Assembly: GCA_902760415.1 (NCBI GenBank)
Contig: CACWGK010000006.1
Coordinates: forward strand, 1-54,215
DNA: 54,215 nt
Reading direction: 5' to 3'
From: an uncultured Lachnospiraceae bacterium
Lineage (GTDB): Bacteria > Bacillota > Clostridia > Lachnospirales > Lachnospiraceae
Shown: piece after piece, positions 41,732 to 49,574 of the stretch
Layout of the letters: each line of letters begins with the position of its first letter
Position numbering within the stretch: position 1 is the stretch's first letter
Program-made: the position numbers and the translations under genes
The notes under the pieces: generated by a model
The model's database searches: none
Told to the model about the DNA's origin: nothing
The model's input: only the letters and a program-made list of their open reading frames with translations

Positions 41732-41765
41732 ATAACAATATTACATTACCATGTAAGATTGTTAT
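41732..41765. promoter_or_regulatory. Near-perfect 34-bp palindrome, probable regulator operator
   Basis: ATAACAATATTACAT (41732-41746) and ATGTAAGATTGTTAT (41751-41765) are inverted with one mismatch in 15 bp, separated by TACC. ATAACAATATT also occurs directly at 41702-41712, overlapping the AraC start codon. It lies midway between the divergent AraC and ABC genes. Confidence 0.65.
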
Positions 41766-41899
41766 TAAAATGTACAAATAACCCTATATCATTCTATTTA
41801 TATATTCAATATACTTATAAATAGTTAATCTTGCAAGTGATTTTTAAAGGCGCAGTACTGCTACAGTTAAATATTTACTTTGACCGAGGAGGATTGGTT

Positions 41900-42847
41900 A
41901 TGGCAAATGAAGTAGTTGTTATGAAAAATGTTAGCAAAGAGTTTAAGGTACTTAATCGACATGAAGGACTTAAGGGAAGTTTTCAGGACCTTTTCTCTAG
42001 AGATTACAAGATAGTAAAGGCTGTAAATGATGTGTCACTTACAGTAGAAAAAGGAGAGATTATTGGATATCTTGGACCAAATGGCGCTGGTAAATCTACT
42101 ACTATAAAGATGATGACTGGAGTTCTTGAACCCTCCAGTGGAGAGATAGAAGTAAATGGAATGGTTCCCTATAAGGATAGAACCCGTAATTCAGAGAATA
42201 TGGGAGTAGTCTTTGGACAGAGAAGTCAGCTTTGGTGGAACCTTCCACTGATCGAGTCATTTAAGCTCTTAAGAGATATCTATATGGTGCCTGAGAAGGA
42301 TTACAAGGATATGATAGAGTTATACAAATCTCTGGTAGATATAGAACCTATTATACATAAACCTGTTCGTCAGATGTCTCTTGGACAGAGAACACTTAGC
42401 GATATACTCGCTGCATTTCTTCATAATCCAGGGATTGTCTTTCTAGATGAACCAACGATTGGACTTGATGTATCTATGAAGGCGAAGATAAGAGAGCTTA
42501 TCAAGGGGCTAAATGAGGTGAAGAAAACCACAGTAATTCTCACGACTCATGATATGGGTGACGTCGATGCTCTATGTAAGCGAATCATCATAATAGATGA
42601 GGGTAAGAAGATTTATGATAATGATATAGATCATCTTAAGAATTACTTTGGTTCTTACAGGACTCTTCGTATGCGTCTTGAGGATGGTACCTGGGAGGAA
42701 CAGGTTATAGATGAGAAGAAGACTGATGTAATGCATGTTATTCAGGAAACTCAGAAGTCCCATAAGATTAAGGATATACAGCTTGAGGAAATCTCAACTG
42801 AAGAAGTTATTCGCAAAATCTATGAAGGGAGTAAGGCGTATGAATAG
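41900..42847 (+). CDS. ABC transporter ATPase (ABC-2 exporter class)
   Basis: 315 residues: Walker A GPNGAGKST, Q-loop region VFGQRSQLWWNLPLIESF, signature MSLGQRTLSDILAAFLHNP, Walker B IVFLDEPTIGLD, switch TTHDMGDV. The VFGQRSQLWW segment marks the subclass that pairs with ABC2_membrane_6-type permeases, as do the two downstream genes. GAGGAGG fixes ATG 41900; an earlier in-frame start has no site. It overlaps the first permease gene by 8 nt. The substrate is unknown; relatives include viologen/daunorubicin-type exporters. Confidence 0.93.
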   Translation: MANEVVVMKNVSKEFKVLNRHEGLKGSFQDLFSRDYKIVKAVNDVSLTVEKGEIIGYLGPNGAGKSTTIKMMTGVLEPSSGEIEVNGMVPYKDRTRNSENMGVVFGQRSQLWWNLPLIESFKLLRDIYMVPEKDYKDMIELYKSLVDIEPIIHKPVRQMSLGQRTLSDILAAFLHNPGIVFLDEPTIGLDVSMKAKIRELIKGLNEVKKTTVILTTHDMGDVDALCKRIIIIDEGKKIYDNDIDHLKNYFGSYRTLRMRLEDGTWEEQVIDEKKTDVMHVIQETQKSHKIKDIQLEEISTEEVIRKIYEGSKAYE

Positions 42848-43652
42848 TATTAAGAGACTTACAGCGCTGACTAGAGCTGGAGTGATGGAATCCCTACAGT
42901 TCAGACTCGGAACAGTGGTGACACTTTTTGGAAATCTTATATATCTGGCACTTGTATACTTCTTATGGAAGGCGATATATGATTCCTGCGGTTCGAGTGT
43001 AGTAAATGGTATGACATTCTACGATACGATGATATATCTGATTCTGGCGACAGCAATCTTCAACTTCCTTGAAATGTTTATAATCTGGGACATGAGCCGT
43101 TCTATTCAGTCGGGGGAGATAATCCTACATTTACTTAAACCGATGAAGTATAGATTATATACATTCTGGAGTTACTCAGGTACACATTTGATATCCTTCT
43201 TTTTGACATTTCTTCCAACATTCATTGTTGTCATGATCATTACAAAAGGAGCGATACCACTGGGATGGAACTGTATCTTCTTTGTTATATCGCTTACGAT
43301 GGCGCTGATTATCAACTTCAATATAGATATGTTGGTTGCTCCTATATGTCTTTATACAGAATCAACTTGGGGAATCAATATGGTGAAGGAGACTATAGTG
43401 CTGCTTCTATCTGGTGCGACCATACCTCTTGCATTTTTCCCAGATAGTATAAGAAGAGTAGTTGAATATATGCCTTTCAGAGCTGTCTATGATATGCCGC
43501 TTACTATTTTACTGAACAAGGATGGGGCTAATACAATGAATGGACTTCTATCTATGCTTGGAACTCAGCTCATCTGGTGCATAGTTCTTACCATAGCGGG
43601 AAATCTGTTCTGGAATCATGCCGTAAAACGTATAACGGTGAATGGAGGTTGA
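42840..43652 (+). CDS. ABC-2 family permease, first
   Basis: 270 residues with about six membrane segments. The motif WDMSRSIQSGEIILHLLKPM (sGxlxxxLlkP) is diagnostic of the ABC2_membrane_6/DUF990 class, and WGINMVKETIVLLLSGATIP lies in the second half. ATG 42840 follows GGGAG and overlaps the ATPase stop; a longer frame would run inside the ATPase. The second permease follows with a 4-nt gap. Confidence 0.92.
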   Translation: MNSIKRLTALTRAGVMESLQFRLGTVVTLFGNLIYLALVYFLWKAIYDSCGSSVVNGMTFYDTMIYLILATAIFNFLEMFIIWDMSRSIQSGEIILHLLKPMKYRLYTFWSYSGTHLISFFLTFLPTFIVVMIITKGAIPLGWNCIFFVISLTMALIINFNIDMLVAPICLYTESTWGINMVKETIVLLLSGATIPLAFFPDSIRRVVEYMPFRAVYDMPLTILLNKDGANTMNGLLSMLGTQLIWCIVLTIAGNLFWNHAVKRITVNGG

Positions 43653-43656
43653 GATT

Positions 43657-44481
43657 ATGGAACAAACAAAGACGTTAAAAAAGAAGAGGGGACTCTTATT
43701 CTATATATCAATATACAGAAAGATTCTGATTCAGGATCTTAAAAGTAAAATGAGTTACCGAGCAGATTTCATCATATCGAACTTTGGTATGATCATTTCT
43801 AATATGTCAGGTTTTGTGACATTTATGATTCTTTTCCACAACTTTCCAAGTATAAATGGATGGAATTATTACCATATGCTTTTTCTGTATGGTTTCTCAC
43901 TTATAGCTCTGACTCCTGTTCAGTGCTTCTTCGACAATAACTGGAATCTTAGATTCATGGTAAGATCAGGAGATTTTATCAAGTATTGCTTTAGACCGAT
44001 AAATGTTTTCTTCTACTTCATTTCCGAGGTATTTGATGTGAAGGGACTTGGCCAATTTGCTTTTGGGCTTGGAACATTTATATATGCCTGGTGTCATTTG
44101 GGTATTCCTGTGACGATAGTTACTGTGTCTCAGGCAGTTCTATTTCTTCTGACAGCTTCGCTTTTTATGATAGCTATCATGAATGCGGCAGCTGCAACCT
44201 GCTTCTGGATAATCAATTCTGGATATGTAATGGTTATAATGAATAGATTTAGAGACTTTGCGAAGTATCCAGCTAGTATCTATAACAAGGTATTTAAGTT
44301 TATCTTTTCATTTATCATACCGATTGCTTTTGTGGCGTATTATCCAAGTCTGGTTTTTATAACACCAGATAATGTACCCTTGCTTACATGGTTGTCGCCG
44401 CTGATTGGTGCATTTTTCTTCTATCTTAGCTATAAGTTCTGGATGCTGGGAGTAAGGAGATACGACTTCACGGGTTCATAA
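43657..44481 (+). CDS. ABC-2 family permease, second
   Basis: 274 residues and six membrane segments. It carries the partner motif DNNWNLRFMVRSGDFIKYCF (R.GdxxxyLlrP form) and YPASIYNKVFKFIFSFIIPI, which marks it as the second subunit of the heterodimer. GGAGG at 43645-43649 fixes ATG 43657 over an in-frame ATG 15 nt earlier. It is the last gene of the operon; a long hairpin at 44490-44526 follows. Confidence 0.92.
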   Translation: MEQTKTLKKKRGLLFYISIYRKILIQDLKSKMSYRADFIISNFGMIISNMSGFVTFMILFHNFPSINGWNYYHMLFLYGFSLIALTPVQCFFDNNWNLRFMVRSGDFIKYCFRPINVFFYFISEVFDVKGLGQFAFGLGTFIYAWCHLGIPVTIVTVSQAVLFLLTASLFMIAIMNAAAATCFWIINSGYVMVIMNRFRDFAKYPASIYNKVFKFIFSFIIPIAFVAYYPSLVFITPDNVPLLTWLSPLIGAFFFYLSYKFWMLGVRRYDFTGS

Positions 44482-44489
44482 GAATAAAA

Positions 44490-44526
44490 GACACCAGTTA
44501 CTACATGAGAGTGTAGAACTGGTGTC
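44490..44526 (+). other. Long hairpin without T-run after the ABC-2 operon
   Basis: GACACCAGTT (44490-44499) pairs with AACTGGTGTC (44517-44526), and CTACA (44501-44505) with TGTAG (44512-44516), leaving one bulged A. Fifteen pairs in total. The lack of a T-tract suggests mRNA 3'-end protection rather than classical termination. A second perfect dyad, AGATGATTT/AAATCATCT, lies at 44555-44575. Confidence 0.6.
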
Positions 44527-44599
44527 ATTATGTGGGGATGGGAAGGGATTGTTTAGATGATTTCTTAAATCATCTGAATGTATTGTACCGGAAAAGCTA

Positions 44600-44621
44600 T
44601 TAAATAGTCCTTAAATAGTGC
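44600..44621 (+). promoter_or_regulatory. Tandem 11-bp direct repeat, possible operator
   Basis: TTAAATAGTCC (44600-44610) is followed directly by TTAAATAGTGC (44611-44621). The 11-bp period is typical of OmpR-type sites. It ends about 40 bp upstream of the -35 box at 44661. Confidence 0.5.
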
Positions 44622-44660
44622 TTGTTTTTTTATTAATTTTTTATTAATTCGTTTCTTTTA

Positions 44661-44689
44661 TTGACATTTATAGGATGAGTCTATATACT
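44661..44689 (+). promoter_or_regulatory. Near-consensus SigA promoter of the exporter leader
   Basis: TTGACA (44661-44666), 17-nt spacer, TATACT (44684-44689). The strongest promoter match in the window. It drives a ~230-nt leader before the exporter gene. Confidence 0.85.
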
Positions 44690-44727
44690 TTGCAAATATA
44701 ATATCAATTTGAAAGGAAGATTATTCG

Positions 44728-44835
44728 GTGCTTAATCTCGTAACCAAAACTACATATATTAAGACTAAGACAATACATATTAAGATGTATGGTCCTATTT
44801 TTGATATTGTTGAGATTATGAAGGATAAGCGATAG
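44728..44835 (+). CDS. 35-residue leader peptide of the ABC exporter
   Basis: GAAAGGAAG precedes GTG 44728. The 35 codons are Lys-, Thr- and Ile-rich (M/V-LNLVTKTTYIKTKTIHIK, then MYGPIFDIVEIMKDKR). It ends at TAG 44833, about 40 nt before the terminator. There is no known family. The position, between a strong promoter and a terminator ahead of an exporter, suggests a regulatory leader. A small bioactive peptide exported by the downstream gene is the alternative. Confidence 0.5.
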   Translation: MLNLVTKTTYIKTKTIHIKMYGPIFDIVEIMKDKR

Positions 44836-44876
44836 GGGTATAAAAAGTACCTAACAAGTTTAAGACTAGTTTATAT

Positions 44877-44908
44877 AACCACTTATCTTTCGGGATAAGT
44901 GGTTTTTT
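44877..44908 (+). terminator. Terminator/attenuator before the ABC exporter
   Basis: AACCACTTATC (44877-44887) pairs perfectly with GATAAGTGGTT (44894-44904), then a run of T. It lies 20 nt before the exporter start, so it must be bypassed for expression. GATAAGCG at 44824-44831, at the end of the leader frame, can pair with CACTTATC (one mismatch) as a candidate antiterminator. Confidence 0.8.
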
Positions 44909-44928
44909 GTTTACTGAAGGAGTTTATT

Positions 44929-46671
44929 ATGAATCAAAATATGAGTTTCAGGACAAATATTAAGAAAATGGTGAGTTATTACAAGCCGTATAAGGGAACA
45001 TTTTTCCTCGATCTGTTCTTTGCCTTCCTAGCTTCAATCATAAGTCTTGTGATACCGCTAGTTGTTAGATACATTACCACAAATGTATCTAGCATGGATA
45101 CAGAAACTGCAGTAAAGCAGATTACAATTCTGTGTTCCATACTCTTTGTTCTTGTCATAGTTCAGTTTGCATCGAATTATTATGTGACAAATATTGGACA
45201 TGTAATGGGCGCAAAGATGGAATATAACATGAGAGCGGAAATCTTTAATCATTATCAGAAGCTTTCATTTTCATTCTTTGATGATCAGAAGGTTGGACAG
45301 CTTATGAGCCGAATTACAAGTGACCTCTTTGAAATTACTGAACTTCTGCATCATGGACCTGAGAATCTGGCCATATCATTTATCAAGATAGTTGGAGCAC
45401 TGATCATTCTTTCAAGTATCAGCGGTTACCTGACAATTGCTGCATTTATTCTTCTGCCTCTGATGTTTATCTATGCTTTCGTGATGAATAAGAAGATGAA
45501 GAGAGCATTTAAGGAAAATCGTGTACAGATTGCTGAGGTAAATACTCAGATAGAGGATAATCTTTCGGGAATCCGAGTAGTTAAGTCCTTCGCAAATGAG
45601 GAGATTGAGAACGAGAAGTTTAAGATCGGAAATGATGGCTTCCTCAGAGCTAAGAAGCAGAGCTACTTCTATATGGGATTTTATCATTCAGGAATGACTG
45701 CTTTTACAATGCTGATTAATATAGTGGTTATTATGTTTGGTGGAATTATGATGGCGAAGGGAAAGGTTGATGTAGCTGACTTCGTGACATTCCTTCTCTA
45801 TATAAATGTTTTCACAGATCCTATAAGAACGCTTATTGATTTCGCTGAGCAGTTCCAGAATGGATATTCAGGTTTTGAGAGATTTATGGAAATACTTGCT
45901 ATAGAGCCTGATATAGTGGATAGTCCAAATGCAGTACCTCTTGAAAATGTGAGAGGAGATATCGTATTTGATGATGTATCCTTTAAGTATAAGGATGGAC
46001 AGCATAGAGTCTTAAGACATATTAATCTGGATGTAAAGGCTGGTTCATATGTAGCGATTGTTGGATCTTCCGGTGGAGGTAAGACAACACTATGCAGCCT
46101 GATTCCTAGATTCTATGATGTAACTAAGGGAAGTATAAGTATTGATGGAAAAGATATTCGTGAAGTAAAGCTAAAGAGTCTTCGAGAGAATATCGGTATA
46201 GTTCAGCAGGATGTATATCTCTTCGCTGGAACTATATATGATAATATATTATACGGAAAGCCGGGAGCTACTCGCGAGGAAGTTATCGAGGCTGCCAAGC
46301 AGGCAAATGCGCATGACTTTATTATGGGGCTTCCGAAGGGCTATGACACTGATATTGGTCAGCGCGGTATCAAGCTTTCTGGAGGTCAGAAGCAGAGACT
46401 ATCTATAGCAAGAGTCTTCCTTAAGAATCCTCCGATACTTATATTCGATGAGGCGACAAGTGCACTGGATAATGAGAGTGAGAATATCGTTAAGGAATCC
46501 CTGGAGAGACTTGCTCATGACAGAACAACATTTGTTATAGCTCACAGACTCTCTACTATTCGGAATGCAGAGAAGATTCTGGTTCTTACCGAGAATGGAA
46601 TCGAGGAGTCAGGAACACACGATGAACTGCTGGCAAAGCAAGGCGTTTATGCACAGCTATATAATAGGTAA
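44929..46671 (+). CDS. Type I ABC exporter (fused membrane-ATPase half-transporter)
   Basis: 580 residues. Six membrane segments (~15-300) are followed by an ATPase domain: Walker A VGSSGGGKTT (the usual GxSGSGKS is GSSGGGKT), Q-loop VQQDVYLF, signature KLSGGQKQRLSIAR, Walker B ILIFDEATSALD, switch AHRLSTI. BmrA/MsbA-like, it works as a homodimer exporting drugs, lipids or peptides. GAAGGAG fixes ATG 44929; the longer frame would start inside the terminator. The final codons AAT AGG TAA are part of an 18-bp sequence repeated at 46789. Confidence 0.94.
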   Translation: MNQNMSFRTNIKKMVSYYKPYKGTFFLDLFFAFLASIISLVIPLVVRYITTNVSSMDTETAVKQITILCSILFVLVIVQFASNYYVTNIGHVMGAKMEYNMRAEIFNHYQKLSFSFFDDQKVGQLMSRITSDLFEITELLHHGPENLAISFIKIVGALIILSSISGYLTIAAFILLPLMFIYAFVMNKKMKRAFKENRVQIAEVNTQIEDNLSGIRVVKSFANEEIENEKFKIGNDGFLRAKKQSYFYMGFYHSGMTAFTMLINIVVIMFGGIMMAKGKVDVADFVTFLLYINVFTDPIRTLIDFAEQFQNGYSGFERFMEILAIEPDIVDSPNAVPLENVRGDIVFDDVSFKYKDGQHRVLRHINLDVKAGSYVAIVGSSGGGKTTLCSLIPRFYDVTKGSISIDGKDIREVKLKSLRENIGIVQQDVYLFAGTIYDNILYGKPGATREEVIEAAKQANAHDFIMGLPKGYDTDIGQRGIKLSGGQKQRLSIARVFLKNPPILIFDEATSALDNESENIVKESLERLAHDRTTFVIAHRLSTIRNAEKILVLTENGIEESGTHDELLAKQGVYAQLYNR

Positions 46672-46806
46672 CGATTTCTGAAAGAAATCGTTGCTCCTGA
46701 GTGAAACGAAGGATGCCTGCGCAAACGAAGTGAAGCGCAGAACAGACGCGAAGCGACTGCATAGCTGCGAAGCAGATATGGCACAAACAGGTAACGATTT
46801 CTGAAA
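46666..46806 (+). repeat. Structured repeat element flanked by 18-bp direct repeats
   Basis: AGGTAACGATTTCTGAAA occurs at 46666-46683 and 46789-46806. The ~105 nt between are unusually GC-rich for this window and contain perfect short hairpins: AACGATTTCT/AGAAATCGTT (46670-46692) and CTGCGC/GCGCAG (46717-46740), plus GAAGC/GCGAAGC iterations. It resembles REP-like palindromic units or a small non-autonomous insertion that duplicated the end of the exporter gene. No coding function. Confidence 0.65.
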
Positions 46807-46824
46807 AATAAAGGAGGAAGAAGT

Positions 46825-47583
46825 ATGATAACAGACACATTTGATTTAGAAACAGAGGAAATAAGAACAATAAGCAAAAGAGAAGATGCTGTAAAGGTTG
46901 ATGCCTGTATCCTTACATTTTCTTATGAAATAATGAAATATATATTGGAAGTTATGGACTGCGAATTGATTGGAAATCTTTATTCGTCAAATGGAGCAAA
47001 TCCAATCTATGGGTTCACATATGAAGATAGATACTTTGCTACCTATATGACGCCAGTTGGAGCTCCCTCCAGCGTAGCAGAGATGGAGGATTCCCAGTCG
47101 CTTATAACCACTGATAAGTATATTGTATTTGGTGGAGCGGGATGCCTGGATAAGGAGATTGCCAGAGGAAAGGTAATGGTTCCTACAGAGGCTTATAGAG
47201 ATGAAGGAACCTCTTATCACTATGCGGCTCCATCAGATTATATAACTATCACAAATGCGGATGTGGTTGCGAAGTTTATGGAGGAAGCTGGCCTTCCATA
47301 TATAAAGGGAAGGGCTTGGACTACAGACGGTCTACTTAGAGAGACAAGAGGTAACTTCGATAAAAGAAAAGCAGAAGGCTGTATCTCAGTAGATATGGAG
47401 TGTTCAGCGCTTCAGGCTTTATGTACATTTAGAGGTTATGAGCTTTATTACTTCTTTTTAAGTGGAGATCTTCTGGATGCTCCAAAGTGGGATCAGCGAA
47501 TGAAGAAAAATCAGAAGAAGCATACTCAGCATGATTCTGGATACTTTGATATAGCACTGGAGCTAGCAAGATATGTTGTTTAA
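46825..47583 (+). CDS. Nucleoside phosphorylase family protein
   Basis: 252 residues with PNP/UDP phosphorylase family 1 features: phosphate-binding VFGGAGCLD, the base-binding-type RDEGTSYHYAAPSDYI, and the ribose-binding VDMECSALQALCTF. It is of the uridine/purine phosphorylase class, performing phosphorolysis of nucleosides to base and ribose-1-phosphate; base preference cannot be read. The ribosome binding site is AAGGAGGAAG. Two Nudix genes and a GNAT follow closely, suggesting a nucleotide salvage/sanitation cluster. Confidence 0.9.
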   Translation: MITDTFDLETEEIRTISKREDAVKVDACILTFSYEIMKYILEVMDCELIGNLYSSNGANPIYGFTYEDRYFATYMTPVGAPSSVAEMEDSQSLITTDKYIVFGGAGCLDKEIARGKVMVPTEAYRDEGTSYHYAAPSDYITITNADVVAKFMEEAGLPYIKGRAWTTDGLLRETRGNFDKRKAEGCISVDMECSALQALCTFRGYELYYFFLSGDLLDAPKWDQRMKKNQKKHTQHDSGYFDIALELARYVV

Positions 47584-47642
47584 TGTATTCTGACTAAATG
47601 TGTTCATTTAAAGCTCTAAAAAAAGAAAAGGATAGAAAAGTG

Positions 47643-48125
47643 ATGAGACAACCTGAACTTACTACTCTATGTTATATAGAGAAGGATAATAAGTATCTGA
47701 TGATGCACCGAGTAAAGAAGGAAAAAGACATCAACAAGGATAAGTACATTGGTGTAGGTGGTCATTTCGAATACGGAGAAAGCCCAGATGAATGCCTTAA
47801 GCGAGAAGTGATGGAAGAGACAGGGCTTACGCTGCTTAAGTATAAACCACGTGGAATTGTTACATTTATCTATGGCGATGTTAGTCGTCCGGAAGAGAGA
47901 ATCGTAGAATATATGCATCTCTATACAGCAACTGAGTTTGAAGGTGATATGATTGATTGTGACGAAGGTGAGCTGGAGTGGATTGAAAAGTCTGCAGTTT
48001 ATAATCTTCCAATCTGGGAAGGGGACAAAATATTCTTTAGATTACTTGAGGAAAGAGACGATTATTTCTCACTAAAACTTGTTTATTCAGAGACAGATGA
48101 GCTGATAGAGACAGAGATTAATTAG
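47643..48125 (+). CDS. Nudix hydrolase (MutT-like)
   Basis: 160 residues with a full Nudix box GGHFEYGESPDECLKREVME ending ETG. The N-terminus TTLCYIEKDNKYLMMHRVKK and later IVTFIYGD resemble 8-oxo-dGTP diphosphatases, which clean the nucleotide pool; the substrate is unproven. ATG 47643 is chosen for its fit to the family N-terminus (AGGA 10-15 nt upstream); a longer frame from 47598 is unsupported. The next gene's ribosome binding site lies directly after this stop. Confidence 0.88.
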   Translation: MRQPELTTLCYIEKDNKYLMMHRVKKEKDINKDKYIGVGGHFEYGESPDECLKREVMEETGLTLLKYKPRGIVTFIYGDVSRPEERIVEYMHLYTATEFEGDMIDCDEGELEWIEKSAVYNLPIWEGDKIFFRLLEERDDYFSLKLVYSETDELIETEIN

Positions 48126-48134
48126 GAGGTGTAT

Positions 48135-48980
48135 ATGATTCAGGACATTTACCCTAGTAAACTTGATAATAGTTATAAGAATATAAAACCTGAGGATAAA
48201 GACTTTATACTGGTCTTTAATGATGAAGGAAAAGCATATGTTGGAGATGTTGATGGAGAAATGAGTTTCATCACATATGCCGATTGTAAAAGTCTAAAAG
48301 AGGTGGATTCTTGTTCTGATGTGTACCTTTTTTCGATAGATGATAAGAGATATTTCCTTTTAGGTAATAAAGACGCTGTTAAGCTTCAGAAGCTAGGCTT
48401 TGAATATTATACGATAAGAGAACTCCGAGATAGATATTCTAGAGATGATGTGAATATATATGCTGCATTTACGGCATATCATATATGGAAATGGTATTCA
48501 GATAATACGTTCTGTGGTAAGTGCGGCTCAGCACTTAAACATAGTGAGAATGAACGTGCTCTGGTCTGTGCGGACTGTGGAAATGTAATCTATCCGAGAA
48601 TTAATCCGGCAGTAATTGTAGGAGTTACAAAGGGAGATAGCCTTCTACTAACAAGATATCGCAGAGGTTTTGCTCATAATGCCCTTGTTGCAGGTTTTAC
48701 CGAGATAGGAGAAACACTAGAAGAAACTGTAGCCAGAGAGGTTATGGAAGAAACCGGAGTAAAGGTGAAGAATATAAGATATTATAAGTCTCAGCCATGG
48801 GGCATGGCTCAGGATATGCTGGTTGGATTCTACTGCGAGGCTGATGGTGATGGAGAAATCCATATGGATGAGAATGAGCTTAAGTACGCAGAGTGGGTGA
48901 AGAGAGAAGATATCGAATTACAGCCTAATAATCTCAGTCTGACAAATGAAATGATGCGAGTTTTCAAAGAAGGAAAATAA
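48135..48980 (+). CDS. nudC: NAD+ diphosphatase / NADH pyrophosphatase (NudC-like)
   Basis: 281 residues. A zinc ribbon (CGKCG...CADCG, about residues 124-146) precedes the Nudix domain (GFTEIGETLEETVAREVMEE then TG), and the NudC signature SQPWGMAQDM (canonical SQPWPFPxS) follows. The family hydrolyses NADH to NMNH and AMP and can remove NAD caps from RNA. AGGAGG at 48124-48129 fixes ATG 48135. It is co-directional and 9 nt after the MutT-like gene. The Pro-Phe-Pro of the signature is altered to Gly-Met-Ala, as in some Gram-positive members. Confidence 0.9.
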   Translation: MIQDIYPSKLDNSYKNIKPEDKDFILVFNDEGKAYVGDVDGEMSFITYADCKSLKEVDSCSDVYLFSIDDKRYFLLGNKDAVKLQKLGFEYYTIRELRDRYSRDDVNIYAAFTAYHIWKWYSDNTFCGKCGSALKHSENERALVCADCGNVIYPRINPAVIVGVTKGDSLLLTRYRRGFAHNALVAGFTEIGETLEETVAREVMEETGVKVKNIRYYKSQPWGMAQDMLVGFYCEADGDGEIHMDENELKYAEWVKREDIELQPNNLSLTNEMMRVFKEGK

Positions 48981-49001
48981 TTTACGGGAGAAACATGTGT
49001 T

Positions 49002-49472
49002 ATGGGAATTATTTTTAAGAAACTGACAGAAGCGGAACTAGATACGATTATAGAAATGAGAATAAATCAGCTTACTGAAGAGTATACTTCAGAAGGTAAA
49101 AAAGTTCCGGAAGATGTAGACCTGAGATCCTCACTAAGGGAGTTCTATACAAAGAATATGGTTGCTGGAACATATGTATCCTGGCTTGCAATGGATGGGG
49201 AGAAGATAGTTGGTACAAGCGGCATGTCCTTTGCGGAGAAGCCACCTTACTTTACATGTACCACAGGTAAGCTTGGAATACTTTCAAGTATGTATACAGA
49301 TCCAGATTATAGAAGAATGGGCATCGCCACACAGCTTCTCGACAGAGTAGTAAAAGAAGCTAAGGACTACGGATGCGGAACAATATATATTACTGCATCA
49401 GATATGGGTGTTAAGCTTTATGAATCATATGGATTTAAACATAATGGTAACTTCATGCAGTTTAACTTTTAA
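49002..49472 (+). CDS. GNAT-family N-acetyltransferase
   Basis: 156 residues. The acetyl-CoA-binding segment is SSMYTDPDYRRMGIATQLLD and the C-terminal signature is VKLYESYGFKHNGNFM. The N-terminal half has a long charged helix (EYTSEGKKVPEDVDLRSSLR). The substrate is unknown. CGGGAG lies 11 nt before ATG 49002. It probably ends the phosphorylase/Nudix operon; no terminator is visible before the regulatory dyads at 49492. Confidence 0.85.
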   Translation: MGIIFKKLTEAELDTIIEMRINQLTEEYTSEGKKVPEDVDLRSSLREFYTKNMVAGTYVSWLAMDGEKIVGTSGMSFAEKPPYFTCTTGKLGILSSMYTDPDYRRMGIATQLLDRVVKEAKDYGCGTIYITASDMGVKLYESYGFKHNGNFMQFNF

Positions 49473-49491
49473 TGAGATATAACAGTAACTT

Positions 49492-49574
49492 AATCTTTAA
49501 GGGTTTCTTAAAGATTTGAAATAACGTTACATGCTACAATCCCGGTATCATAGGATTACGAGGTTGTAGCATGT
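49492..49574 (+). promoter_or_regulatory. Nested dyads at the start of the second ABC cassette
   Basis: AATCTTTAAG (49492-49501) is a perfect inverted repeat of CTTAAAGATT (49507-49516), and together with TTTGAAAT (49515) these give TTTAA-like half-sites every 11 bp. ACATGCTACAA (49529-49539) is a perfect inverted repeat of TTGTAGCATGT (49564-49574), whose 3' arm contains the ATG 49571. TACAAT (49535-49540) may be a -10 box. Confidence 0.5.

Noticed and set aside
46586..46877. Two overlapping minus-strand open frames of 76-94 codons over the exporter end and the following repeat
   Set aside because: They run through the structured repeat element and the start of the phosphorylase gene, have no ribosome binding site and resemble no protein.
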